In this document: in pieces, positions 32,282 through 43,155 of the stretch
How the letters are laid out: every line of letters starts with the position of its first letter
Position numbering within the stretch: position 1 is the first letter of the stretch
Assembly (NCBI GenBank): GCA_025667525.1
Contig: CM046882.1
Location: 19,480,488-19,544,487, forward strand
DNA: 64,000 nucleotides
Reading direction: 5' to 3'
Origin: Glebionis coronaria
Lineage: Eukaryota > Streptophyta > Magnoliopsida > Asterales > Asteraceae
Made by a program: the position numbers and the translations under genes
The notes under the pieces: model-generated
Told to the model about the DNA's origin: nothing
What the model saw: only the letters and a program-made list of their open reading frames with translations
Database searches by the model: none

Positions 32282-35200
32282 TTAAACATCATTATTATGG
32301 TTCACTTCATCATCATCCGACACTAAATCATCATCATCAACATCACCAATGACGTGTGCAACTACTTCATCATCTTCAATATTAATAATATCATCATCAA
32401 CCGGTGGGGCGTCCACTTCCGTTGGTTGAGTATTTACACTCAAATCCGTAATACCCAAATTAGGCAAAGCAACAGACAGTGTAACATCTGATGAACTGCT
32501 ACCATGTATAACATCTTCATCGGACTCTACCACATCTCGATGATAAACCTGTTCGACGACCTTCCAATGAAGCGGTCGTCTAGCAAGGTCTTCAAGGTAG
32601 AATACTTGTGTTGCTTGTGTCGGGAAAATGTATGGGTTATTTTGGTGAAATAGCCTATCGGTCAAAATATGATGTATGCCTTGCTCAATGTAAGAACGTC
32701 TGTTGCGTTTGGTGCAATTGGTAGGGTTAATTGTGTCAAACCATTTACATCGAAACAACAAAACCTTGCGGTTGCCGATATAAGTGAGCTCCAGAATTTC
32801 TTCGAGTTGACCATAATACATCTCTCCATCAACCCCGGGTGTTGAAACTCCGCTGCATTGAGTGGTACGAAGTATATCGCGTTCACGTACCACAAACTTC
32901 ACACCGTTCACTATGCAAGAGGGGTATGTACATGAACTAATAGGTCCACATGCCAAAGAGAATAACTCGTCACTACAGCCCACACTCACTTTTTTTTCAC
33001 GAGTCTACAAAAATGAGATACAAAAAGGTTTATTAGATGAGGAATAACTCCAAGGTAATATATCTAATGTATTTACCATGTTATTAAACCACGCAGGAAA
33101 ACTCGTTTCCACATTATCAGGCACCTCTCTGCAAAGGTTCATGATATTAGCAGAAGTCATCGAGAAAGAATAATTTTCAAAATTATAAAAAATAGGAAGA
33201 AACATACTCGCTGTAAGCTGAGATGTCGGCTTCGACTTCAGGACTGTTGTTAAGTATAAACCACGTAACTGCCTGCATGTCGTCATTAGTCATACGAGTT
33301 GGTTTGATTCCACCCGTCGGTGTGCATACGGTCCGGAACACCTCAAATTTATCTGGTTGTCCAGGCAAATCGTCTTCATTTCTGCCAAGGCGGTTAAATC
33401 TCGTCTCGACATCCTTAAGGTAACGCGAACAAAAAGTTAATGCCTCTTCTGCAACATAACCCTCAGCAATAGAACCTTCAGGCTTTGCTTTATTTCGTAC
33501 ATAATTCTTTAGCTTTTTCATGTATCTTTCAAATCGATACATCCACCTGCCGCGAGTAACGGAACCTAGAATAGCCTCATCGGGTAGATGTATAACCAAA
33601 TGAGTCATTATGTCGAAAAAAGCAGGAGGAAAGATTTGCTCTAAATTAACCATCATAATGATCAATTTGTTTTTAGCTTCTTTCATGTCCTGCACAGTCA
33701 AACTTCGAGCACAAAGCTGCTTAAAGAATAAGCAAATGTTGATTATAGGTTTTGCAACGTCTTTGGGCAAGTATTGTTGCACTCCATAAGGAAGTAACCG
33801 ATGCATCATTATATGACAGTCATGAGATTTCAAGTTCGTTATATTGTCATCATCAGCGGTCACTTTTTTCTTGAAGTTGGATCCAAAGCCATCAGGTAGT
33901 CTGACTCCTTTAATGAATTTACAAAAAAGTTTTCTTTTTTCTGGAGTGAAAGAGAACTTTGGATGAGGCTTATCGAACTTCCCGTTATCTTTTTTAACTA
34001 ACCACAACTCCTTTCGAACTCCCATTTTTTCTAAGTCTAGCCTTGCCTTTGGCGTGTCTTTGGATTTGTCGTTCTGTAACAGGGTATTCAGTAAAGCCTC
34101 AAGGAAATTCTTTTCGATGTGCATGACATCGTAACAGTGTTTTAGTAGAAGAAAGGGCCAATACTCAAGATCCCAAAAGATAGAACGCTTACTCCAGTTC
34201 AATTCAACATCTCGATTTTTGGGGCGGTTCTCTTTGAGAATTAGTTTATGTTTCCCCGGTTTACGTTTAAAGACTTTACTAATCTGCAATTGAATATCAA
34301 GTTCTGAAAACTTTCTTGGTTTAGGCTTATTTTCGGGAAAACCGTAGAATTCCTTGGATTTTTTCCGATCTGGATGATTTGTTCTTAACCATCTTCTGTA
34401 ACCAACATAAACGATTTTGCTGTTGATACGCATCGATGGAGTGTCAACATTACAAGTAGGGCATGCGAGGTACCCTTGCCCAGTCCACCCAGACAAACTA
34501 CCTCGAGCTGGAAAATCATTGATGGTCCATAAAACCGCCGCTTTCATTTTGAAATGAGTACCCGTAGCAGCGTCTTTCGTCCAGACTCCCTCCCATAAAT
34601 CTTTGAGTTCTTTAATTAGAGGTTGCAAGTAAACATCAATGTCCTTTGCAGCTGATTTAGGGACGGGAATTAACATCGTCAACATTAAAGAAGTTTCTTT
34701 CAAACACATCCACGGTGGTGTGTTGTATGTTGTCAATATAACCGGCCACATGCTGTAAGTTTAGCTCATCATGCCATAAGGATTAAAACCATCAGCAGCC
34801 AACCCTAATCGAACGTTTCTAGGGTCACAAGAGAACTCAGGTTTCATCATGTCAAAATATTTCCATGCTTTGCCGTCACAGGGGTGATTCATTTTACCGT
34901 CTTCCTTAGACTGTCCGGTCGCATGCCAAGTCATCCACTTTGCTATGTCTTTTGTGTTGAACATACGTTGTAGTCTAGGTGTTATCGGAAAGTAACGCAC
35001 CACATTGTTGGCAACTAATTACGTCCCCTTTTTCTTCTTTGGGTTTTTCCATCTGCTCGCGTTACAGATTGGACAAGTTTGCCTCTCCTTGTTTTCCGGT
35101 GATCCCCAATATAAAAAACAATCATTTATACAAGCATGGATCGATTCGTATCCTAACCCGATCTTTTTGTATGTCTTTTTTATTTCATAGTATGAAGACG

Positions 35201-35804
35201 GGAAATTGTATCCTTTACTAGGGGAACATGCCTTTTGGAGAAGAGCTAGAATTTTGTTAAACCCGGCATCAATTATTTTGTGTAAAACCTTGATGTGTGA
35301 AATCTCTGATGTAAATTCCAATGTGGTCATATCACAACCCGGGTACAACTTTTGGGCAGACCTAGCGAGTAACTCTTCAAACTCGTTACTAGGACCCGAT
35401 GTTTGGGTTGGTTGAGGACCGGTTGTTTGAGTTGGTGGAGTTTGAGAGGGTGGAGTTTCAGATGGTGGATTTGGAATATTATTTGCATAAATATCTTCGA
35501 AGAACGCATCCATGTGAATTCGATCAGGTGAATGTGGTAATAGTGGAGGTAACGGAAGAATTGGTTCACCGTGATATATCCAGGTGGTGTAATGTTTGTC
35601 AAACCCGAATTTGGATATGTGTGCCTCAAGTTGGCCGAGGGTAACCAACTTTTCACGGTTACAACAATGACTACATGGGCAACGGAGCTTTTGTGAGATG
35701 GGGTGCAAAAATTTCTCACAATCCTGGATGAATCCAAAAAGACCATCTAAAAACTCATTGGAATTACGATTGTTTACAGTGGTCCAACTCTTATCAATTG
35801 TCAT
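32282..35804 (-). pseudogene. CACTA TNP2-type transposase gene with two in-frame stops
   Basis: Three exons on the minus strand: 33208-35804, 33077-33128, 32282-33004, with GT-AG introns and phases that join into 1,124 codons, a normal TNP2 length. Domains in order: Transpos_assoc at the start (MTIDKSW, then LRCPCSHC and WIYHGE); a Transposase_21 core with SIHACINDCFLYWG, CPICNASRWK, RYFPITPRLQRM and ACPTCNVDT; DUF4218 (FFKQLCARSL, FFDIMTHLVIHLP); DUF4216 across the exon junctions (CKWFDTI); and an acidic Asp-rich tail. TAA codons interrupt the frame at 35019-35021 (codon 262) and 34761-34763 (codon 348). The frame is the same before and after each, so these are nonsense changes, not frameshifts. 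The enzyme would cut at the CACTACAACAA ends; this copy probably cannot. Confidence 0.88.
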
Positions 35805-35931
35805 AACTGCGTTGCAAATAAAAATACTCAGATAAATTATTTTTTTTATACGTAAAATGTCATACTAACAAAATGAATATGAACTCTTTTTTTTCTTCCT
35901 AGTGCAACTATGGAAGGCAATCCTAACCCAC

Positions 35932-36131
35932 CTTTTGAATGTTTCGTCCCATATATGAATGCGTATAACCGGTTTACTATTTGAGTAAATTTCGGCAGCA
36001 TTTCCCCTCTACTCCCCAAATATGTGTTTAAAGACATATTCGTAGGAGTAAAGGAGAAACACTGTCGAAATCATCTCAAATAATAAACCAGTTATACGCA
36101 TTCATATCCTAAATGAGACGAAACATCAAAA
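35932..36131. repeat. ~200-bp imperfect hairpin upstream of transposase gene
   Basis: TTTTGAATGTTTCGTC, GAATGCGTATAACCGGTTTA, TATTTGAG and AAATTTCG on the left pair with CGAAAT, CTCAAATA, TAAACCAGTTATACGCATTC and GACGAAACATCAAAA on the right. The apex is near 36025 (AATATGT/ACATATT). It lies 130-330 bp upstream of the transposase ATG, in its likely leader or promoter. An arm length of about 90 bp is in the range of a young plant miRNA precursor or a nested foldback element. Confidence 0.65.
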
Positions 36132-36889
36132 AGCAGTCCCAAACAGGGGACTTTCCGAAATAAATTCCTAATAAATTAATTTCGGACGGGTTTTCTATAG
36201 GTTGATTAACTTCGGACGGGAATTTTCCGAAATTAATCGATAAAATCCTAAAATATTCCTAAAATTATTTACTACAAAGACTAACAATCATATATCATAT
36301 ATATATAATATAATAAACATATGCATAATATTAATTACACACCTCGGTCACGACTGGAATAAGCAAAGATATAAAGATAGAAAAAGAGGTCCGGATGAGG
36401 AAGTTGTCCCGACTGTCCTGGTGCTAACCAAACACAAACATAAAATAAAGAAAACCTAAATTAGTTGGTTTCCAAAAAAATTTCTAATTTGAAACAAACA
36501 ACACCACAACAATTTAAAAAAAAAACATTACCTTTTTTCGGCTGTGACACGGGTCTCAGTTCTTGGCTGTGACTCGGTTCCCTTCGACTGTGACTCGGGT
36601 CTCGGCTACGAGAAACATATAAAAAAAAATTAAACTCATGCCTATTTCATATTAAGCCTAAATATTAACCCGAAATCCCTATATAAATATTAAGCCATAT
36701 ATAACCCGAATTCTATTAAGCCTAAATCAATTAAGCCGAAATCATCTATATATATATTAAGCACTATATACAACGGAAATCAAATAATGCTAAATCAATT
36801 AAGCCGAAATCAATTATATATATATATATTAAGCCGAAATCAACTAAGCCTAAATCAATTAAGCTTAAATATAATCCGAAATCATAAGC

Positions 36890-37680
36890 CAAAATAACCT
36901 TTGGTGGTGGTGGTGGCTACTGCTGCCGGTGGTGGTGGCTACGACTGTCGGTGTTGGTGGCTACTGCTGCGACGGCAGTGGTGGTGGTGGTGACGGCAGT
37001 GCTAGGAAATAAAACATAAACATTAATAATAATTAAACATAAACAAATTTAAACAAAATTAATAGATTAAAAAAAATCATTTACCTTTATATTTATTTAA
37101 AAAACAAAATTAAACAAAATGTGGTGGTGGGTGGTTGATGCTGCTGTGACTGCTGCCGTGACTGGTGGTGGTCCGGTGGTTGACTGGTGGTGGTCCGGTG
37201 GTTAAACTAGAAAAAATAAACACCTTTTAACAATTAAACTAAAAATTAATCAATTAATCTACAAAAATTAAACTACAAAAATTAATCAAAATTAAAAATA
37301 TATATAATTCAAAATCAAATACCTTAACTGGGAAATATATATAAATTCATGAATGGTGGCGGTGGAGGTGAAGCGGATAGAGGTGAAGTGGTGGCGGTGG
37401 AGGTGAAGCGGTGGCGGTGGAGGTGAAGTGGTGCGGTGGATGTTTGGATGGTTGGATGGAGGTGAAGTGGTGGTGGTGGAGATGAAGATGAAGTGGTGCT
37501 CGGATGGAGTGGTGGTGGGAATGAGACGGATGGGAGTGGGAGTGGTCGGATTGATGGTGGGTGGGAATGAGACGGATGGGGGTGGTGAATGGGATAAGGT
37601 GAGTTGATGGTGGTGGTCGTCGGTTGAATTGATGGTGGTGAAGAAGAATGGTGGTCGTCGGTCGTCCCGGTTTTTTTTTT
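36890..37680. repeat. GGT/GGTGGTGG-rich low-complexity region
   Basis: Simple-sequence tract of GGTGGTGG, GGTGGCGGTGGAGGTGAAG and TGGATGG words, upstream of the CACTA transposase gene. A His/Pro/Ser-rich minus-strand frame here (37324-37689) is judged a composition artefact. Confidence 0.6.
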
Positions 37681-37737
37681 TTTTAGCAATAATGAAGAAT
37701 GAGATAGAGAGGATAAGGTGAGTTACTGTAAATGAAG

Positions 37738-38022
37738 CCTAGGGACGACTTGGTCTTTGTAACCTAGGGACGACTTAGTCGTCCCTAGAATAATAATAAA
37801 TACTTTTTTTTTTCGTTTATAAATAATACTTAGGGACGACTTTTGAAACCTAGGGACGACTAAGTCGTCCCTAGGTGTATACCGGGAAAACTTAAACCCA
37901 AAGCGGGTTTTTTAAAATTTCAGCGAAAATTTCAACTTTTCCCAAAAAATTTGCTAAGTGTTGGAGGGCTTTTTTAGGGACGACTTTCTTTAATATTTAG
38001 GGACGACTAAGTCGTCCCTAGG
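37738..38022. repeat. Internal cluster of CACTA palindromic motifs
   Basis: Copies of the subterminal motif at 37763-37788, 37849-37875 and about 37998-38022, with half-copies at 37738, 37830 and 37977. They lie more than 5 kb inside the right terminus, directly left of the minisatellite. A further degenerate copy (TAGGGTCGACTAAGTCGTCC) lies directly right of it at about 41516. Confidence 0.8.
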
Positions 38023-38158
38023 TATTTTTCATACATTTAATATACATCTTACCTTCTATGTAATAAAATTAATAATATAAATTAATAATAAAAATCAAAA
38101 TAAATTATTATAATTAATATTAAAATATACGTTATACTTAGTTTGTAATAATTAATAA

Positions 38159-41100
38159 CCGAGGAGTCCATATGTTACGGTTATACGTTATAGGTTCAAC
38201 CGACGAGTCCATATGTTACGGTTATACGTTATAGGTTCAACCGACGAGTCCATATGTTAGGGTTATACGTTATAGGTTCAACCGACGAGTCCATATGTTA
38301 CGGTTATACGTTATAGGTTCAACCGACGAGTCCATATGTTACGGTTATACGTTATAGGTTCAACCGACGAGTCCATATGTTAGGGTTATACGTTATAGGT
38401 TCAACCGACGAGTCCATATGCTAGGGTTATACGTTATAGGTTCAACCGACGAGTCCATATGTTACGGTTATACGTTATAGGTTCAACCGACGAGTCCATA
38501 TGTTACGGTTATACGTTATAGGTTCAACCGACGAGTCCATATGTTACGGTTATACGTTATAGGTTCAACCGACGAGTCCATATATTACGGTTATACGTTA
38601 TAGGTTCAACCGATGAGTCCATATGTTAGGGTTATACGTTATAGGTTCAACCGATGAGTCCATATGTTAGGGTTATACGTTATAGGTTCAACCGACGAGT
38701 CCATATGTTACGGTTATACGTTATAGGTTCAACCGATGAGTCCATATGTTAGGGTTATACGTTATAGGTTCAACCGAGGAGTCCATATGTTACGGTTATA
38801 CGTTATAGGTTCAACTGACGAGTCCATATGTTAGGGTTATACGTTATAGGTTCAACCGACGAGTCTATATGCTAGGGTTATACGTTATAGGTTCAACCGA
38901 CGAGTCCATATGTTACGGTTATACGTTATAGGTTCAACCGACGAGTCCATATGTTACGGTTATACGTTATAGGTTCAACCGACGAGTCCATATGTTAGGG
39001 TTATACGTTATAGGTTCAACCGACGAGTCCATATGTTACGGTTATACGTTATAGGTTCAACCGACGAGTCCATATGTTACGGTTATACGTTATAGGTTCA
39101 ACCGACGAGTCCATATGTTAGGGTTATACGTTATAGGTTCAACCGACGAGTCCATATGTTACGGTTATACGTTATAGGTTCAACCGACGAGTCCATATGT
39201 TACGGTTATACGTTATAGGTTCAACCGACGAGTCCATATGTTAGGGTTATACGTTATAGGTTCAACCGACGAGTCCATATGCTAGGGTTATACGTTATAG
39301 GTTCAACCGACGAGTCCATATGTTACGGTTATACGTTATAGGTTCAACCGACGAGTCCATATGTTACGGTTATACGTTATAGGTTCAACCGACGAGTCCA
39401 TATGTTAGGGTTATACGTTATAGGTTCAACCGACGAGTCCATATGCTAGGGTTATACGTTATAGGTTCAACCGACGAGTCCATATGTTACGGTTATACGT
39501 TATAGGTTCAACCGACGAGTCCATATGTTAGGGTTATACGTTATAGGTTCAACCGACGAGTCCATATGCTAGGGTTATACGTTATAGGTTCAACCGACGA
39601 GTCCATATGTTACGGTTATACGTTATAGGTTCAACCGACGAGTCCATATGTTACGGTTATACGTTATAGGTTCAACCGACGAGTCCATATGTTAGGGTTA
39701 TACGTTATAGGTTCAACCGACGAGTCCATATGCTTGGGTTATACGTTATAGGTTAAACCGACGAGTCCATATGTTACGGTTATACGTTATAGGTTCAACC
39801 GACGAGTCTATATGTTACGGTTATACGTTATAGGTTCAACCGACGAGTCCATATGTTACGGTTATACGTTATAGGTTCAACCGACGAGTCCATATGTTAC
39901 GGTTATACGTTATAGGTTCAACCGATGAGTCCATATGTTAGGGTTATACGTTATAGGTTCAACCGATGAGTCCATATGTTAGGGTTATACGTTATAGGTT
40001 CAACCGACGAGTCCATATGTTACGGTTATACGTTATAGGTTCAACCGATGAGTCCATATGTTAGGGTTATACGTTATAGGTTCAACCGAGGAGTCCATAT
40101 GTTACGGTTATACGTTATAGGTTCAACCGACGAGTCCATATGTTAGGGTTATACGTTATAGGTTCAACCGACGAGTCCATATGCTAGGGTTATACGTTAT
40201 AGGTTCAACCGACGAGTCCATATGTTACGGTTATACGTTATAGGTTCAACCGACGAGTCCATATGTTACGGTTATACGTTATAGGTTCAACCGACGAGTC
40301 CATATGTTAGGGTTATACGTTATAGGTTCAACCGACGAGTCCATATGTTACGGTTATACGTTATAGGTTCAACCGACGAGTCCATATGTTACGGTTATAC
40401 GTTATAGGTTCAACCGACGAGTCCATATGTTAGGGTTATACGTTATAGGTTCAACCGACGAGTCCATATGTTACGGTTATACGTTATAGGTTCAACCGAC
40501 GAGTCCATATGTTACGGTTATACGTTATAGGTTCAACCGACGAGTCCATATGTTAGGGTTATACGTTATAGGTTCAACCGACGAGTCCATATGCTAGGGT
40601 TATACGTTATAGGTTCAACCGACGAGTCCATATGTTACGGTTATACGTTATAGGTTCAACCGACGAGTCCATATGTTACGGTTATACGTTATAGGTTCAA
40701 CCGACGAGTCCATATGTTAGGGTTATACGTTATAGGTTCAACCGACGAGTCCATATGCTAGGGTTATACGTTATAGGTTCAACCGACGAGTCCATATGTT
40801 ACGGTTATACGTTATAGGTTCAACCGACGAGTCCATATGTTAGGGTTATACGTTATAGGTTCAACCGACGAGTCCATATGCTAGGGTTATACGTTATAGG
40901 TTCAACCGACGAGTCCATATGTTACGGTTATACGTTATAGGTTCAACCGACGAGTCCATATGTTACGGTTATACGTTATAGGTTCAACCGACGAGTCCAT
41001 ATGTTAGGGTTATACGTTATAGGTTCAACCGACGAGTCCATATGCTAGGGTTATACGTTATAGGTTCAACCGACGAGTCCATATGTTACGGTTATACGTT

Positions 41101-41450
41101 ATAGGTTCAACCGACGAGTCCATATGTTACGGTTATACGTTATAGGTTCAACCGACGAGTCCATATGTTACGGTTATACGTTATAGGTTCAACCGACGAG
41201 TCCATATGTTACGGTTATACGTTATAGGTTCAACCGATGAGTCCATATGTTAGGGTTATACGTTATAGGTTCAACCGATGAGTCCATATGTTAGGGTTAT
41301 ACGTTATAGGTTCAACCGACGAGTCCATATGTTACGGTTATACGTTATAGGTTCAACCGATGAGTCCATATGTTAGGGTTATACGTTATAGGTTCAACCG
41401 AGGAGTCCATATGTTACGGTTATACGTTATAGGTTCAACCGACGAGTCCA
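38159..41450 (+). repeat. Minisatellite: 80 x 41 bp with 32-unit higher-order repeat
   Basis: The unit begins CCGACGAGTCCATATG and continues TTACGGTTATACGTTATAGG then TTCAA. GAGTCC recurs every 41 bp from 38164 to 41444, exactly 80 periods with no net indel. Sub-variants are ACGG or AGGG after GTT, GCTAGGG, CGATGAG, and a rare CCGAGGAG. The rare CCGAGGAG unit occurs with GAG at 38161, 38776, 40088 and 41400; the last two intervals are each 1,312 bp (32 units), and the order of variants matches across them. It lies inside the CACTA element. No protein is encoded. Confidence 0.97.
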
Positions 41451-41662
41451 AGTGATCAAATATTGGCGGGAAATGTTGGCGGGAAATGCTGGCGGGAAAA
41501 TGTTGGCGGAAAAGCTAGGGTCGACTAAGTCGTCCCTAAATGTGTCGACCCTAAATTTTTATCTTTATTTATGGTAGCTCTTATCCTCACAAACTCTTAT
41601 CCTCACAAACTCTTATCCTCTCATACCAAACTCACCACCACCACCACCCGATTTTGCATAAT

Positions 41663-42154
41663 ATGGATCCGCTTGAAGCTTATAAGTGTAAATGTAGAAA
41701 GGGATATATTGTGTTGAGACAGTCACATCAACCTCATAGCTTTGGTAAACTTTACTATGCATGTCCTCTTTCGAAGGTAAACAATCAAATGTTTTAGTTA
41801 TGTAATACGTGTGATTATTAAAATGACATGTCATGTTATTTGTTTACTTTGTAACAGCCAAAAACAGATGATTATGGATGTAAATATTTTAAATGGAAGG
41901 ATGATTTTGATCTCGAACTCCGTATAAGATCTTCCCCTGGATCTTCAACACCTCAAGGTTCACATCCAAGTTCTTCTACAGGTCCTTCTCAATCTGCACC
42001 AACTGAGTGCTCTAATTGCAAGATCAAAGATCTAAAGATAAAGATGCTAGAGACAAGACTAGAAATGGAAAGGCATCCTGAAGACCACGCATGTCAATCG
42101 GCTGCAATACTTCATGAGCTTTTAAATGATATGGAAAATCTTAGCTTTGAGTAG
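41663..42154 (+). CDS. GRF-type zinc-finger small protein carried by CACTA
   Basis: Two exons, 41663-41776 and 41858-42154, joined by a GT-AG intron (AAG|GTAAAC ... AACAG|CC) in phase, giving 136 residues. The N-terminal half is a GRF zinc finger: C9 and C11 (YKCKCRKGYIVLRQS), C34 (YYACPLS) and C46 (GCKYFKW), closed by the aromatic/Trp pair typical of the family and split by the intron between the third and fourth Cys. A Ser/Pro/Gln-rich linker follows, then a Cys-pair (CSNC) and a charged helical C-terminus likely to form a coiled coil. GRF fingers bind single-stranded nucleic acid in topoisomerase III and APE2-type enzymes; many small plant GRF proteins have no known job. It lies near the right end of the CACTA, opposite in strand to the transposase genes. 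Confidence 0.82.
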
Positions 42155-42289
42155 TAATCTATTTGTTATTTTAATGTGTTAATTTGTATTTTATTATTAT
42201 GTGTTAATCTGTACGTTTAGTTTTAACTAGTTTGTGATGTGTTTTTTTTCTTATTTATGAATCTATTATCGTTGTAATATATATTTTTA

Positions 42290-42650
42290 ATTAAGCGCGT
42301 GTTTAAGTGTTAAATATATATCTAAAGTTTTTTTTAAATACGTATAAGTTTTTTTTAAATAAATATACAGTTTTTAAAATATGTATAAAGTTTTTTTTAA
42401 ATATGTATAAAGTTTTTTTTAAATATTTATAAAGTTATTTTTAAATATGTATAATTGTTTTTCTAAATATGTATAAAGTTTTTTTTTAAATATGTATAAA
42501 GTTTTTTTAATATGTATAAAGTTATTTTTAAATATGTATAATTTTTTTTCTAAATATATAAAGTTTTTTTTAAATATATATAAAGTTTTTTTTAAATATG
42601 TATAAAGTTATTTTTAACAATAATAAAGTTTTTTTTTAAATAAAATAATT
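42290..42650. repeat. AT-rich ~20-bp tandem repeats
   Basis: About 15 imperfect copies of TAAATATGTATAAAGTTTTT between the GRF gene and the right subterminal palindromes. Non-coding. Confidence 0.75.
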
Positions 42651-42717
42651 AAATTAATTTTAAATAATTTTAAATAAACAAAAGTGCCAAAAAACGGAAA
42701 TAATAAATTTTCCTTCA

Positions 42718-43116
42718 CCTAGGGACGACTTAGTCGTCCCTAGGTTACAAGGACCACACCTTTGTTTTAAACTTTTTTTAAAAAAATTATTTATATTAAT
42801 TTTAAATAAATTTAAATAAATAAAAAAGATAAAAAAACTGGGAAAATAAATTTACTTAACCTAGGGATGACTTAGTCGTCCCTAGGTTAAGTGGGTCTCA
42901 CTTTCATTTTAAACTTTTTTAAAAAAAAATATTTATATTAATTTTAAATAATTTTAAACAATTAAAAGAGATAAAATATTTATTTTTTCACCTAGGGACG
43001 ACTTAGTCGTCCCTAGGTTTTGTGGTCCCCACTTTGTCCCCACAACCATTTTGACCATGGTTTTCTTGTAAAACAGGTGGGTCCCCTTAATCTAGGGACG
43101 ACTAAGTCGACCCTAG
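42718..43116. repeat. Right subterminal palindromic repeats
   Basis: Copies of the CCTAGGGACGACT-type palindrome at 42718-42744, 42860-42886 (one mismatch), 42991-43017 and 43091-43116 (altered right arm), matching those at the left end. Likely binding sites for the element's accessory protein. Confidence 0.85.
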
Positions 43117-43155
43117 AAAAATGGCGACCCTAAACTCAGTTTTGTTGTAGTGCCA

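Larger units (their letters stand above)
28911..43152 (-). mobile_element. CACTA (En/Spm) transposon, 14,242 bp
   Basis: The terminal inverted repeat CACTACAACAA is at the left and its complement TTGTTGTAGTG at the right, with 3-bp duplications CCA. Both are hallmarks of CACTA elements. It carries subterminal palindromes, a TNP2-type transposase gene and a second transposase-family gene on the minus strand, a GRF zinc-finger gene on the plus strand, and a large minisatellite. It sits in a Helitron and is therefore younger. The transposase reading frame holds two stops, so the copy may need help from another element to move. Confidence 0.95.

Noticed and set aside
35846..36037. 63-codon frame upstream of the transposase
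   Set aside because: It overlaps one arm of the long hairpin and has no similarity to transposase N-termini; not needed for the gene model.
37324..37689. His/Pro/Ser-rich open frame
   Set aside because: It arises from the GGT-rich simple sequence upstream of the CACTA transposase; no domain, and composition explains it.
38159..41450. Hammerhead-ribozyme-like core (CGATGAGTCC / CGACGAGTCC) in every minisatellite unit
   Set aside because: CTGATGAG-type half-sites resemble the hammerhead core, but the required CGAAAC box and matching stem II partner (GGAC) are absent from the unit.
38159..41450. CRISPR-like regular repeat spacing
   Set aside because: Units are contiguous, without unique spacers, and the context is a plant transposon.
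38159..41450. Native centromeric satellite
   Set aside because: Despite higher-order structure, the array is inside a CACTA element bounded by target duplications and is only 3.3 kb.
38150..41460. tRNA-like T-loop (GGTTCAA) in the minisatellite
   Set aside because: No acceptor, D-arm or anticodon arm can be formed. No tRNA or rRNA gene was recognised anywhere in the window.
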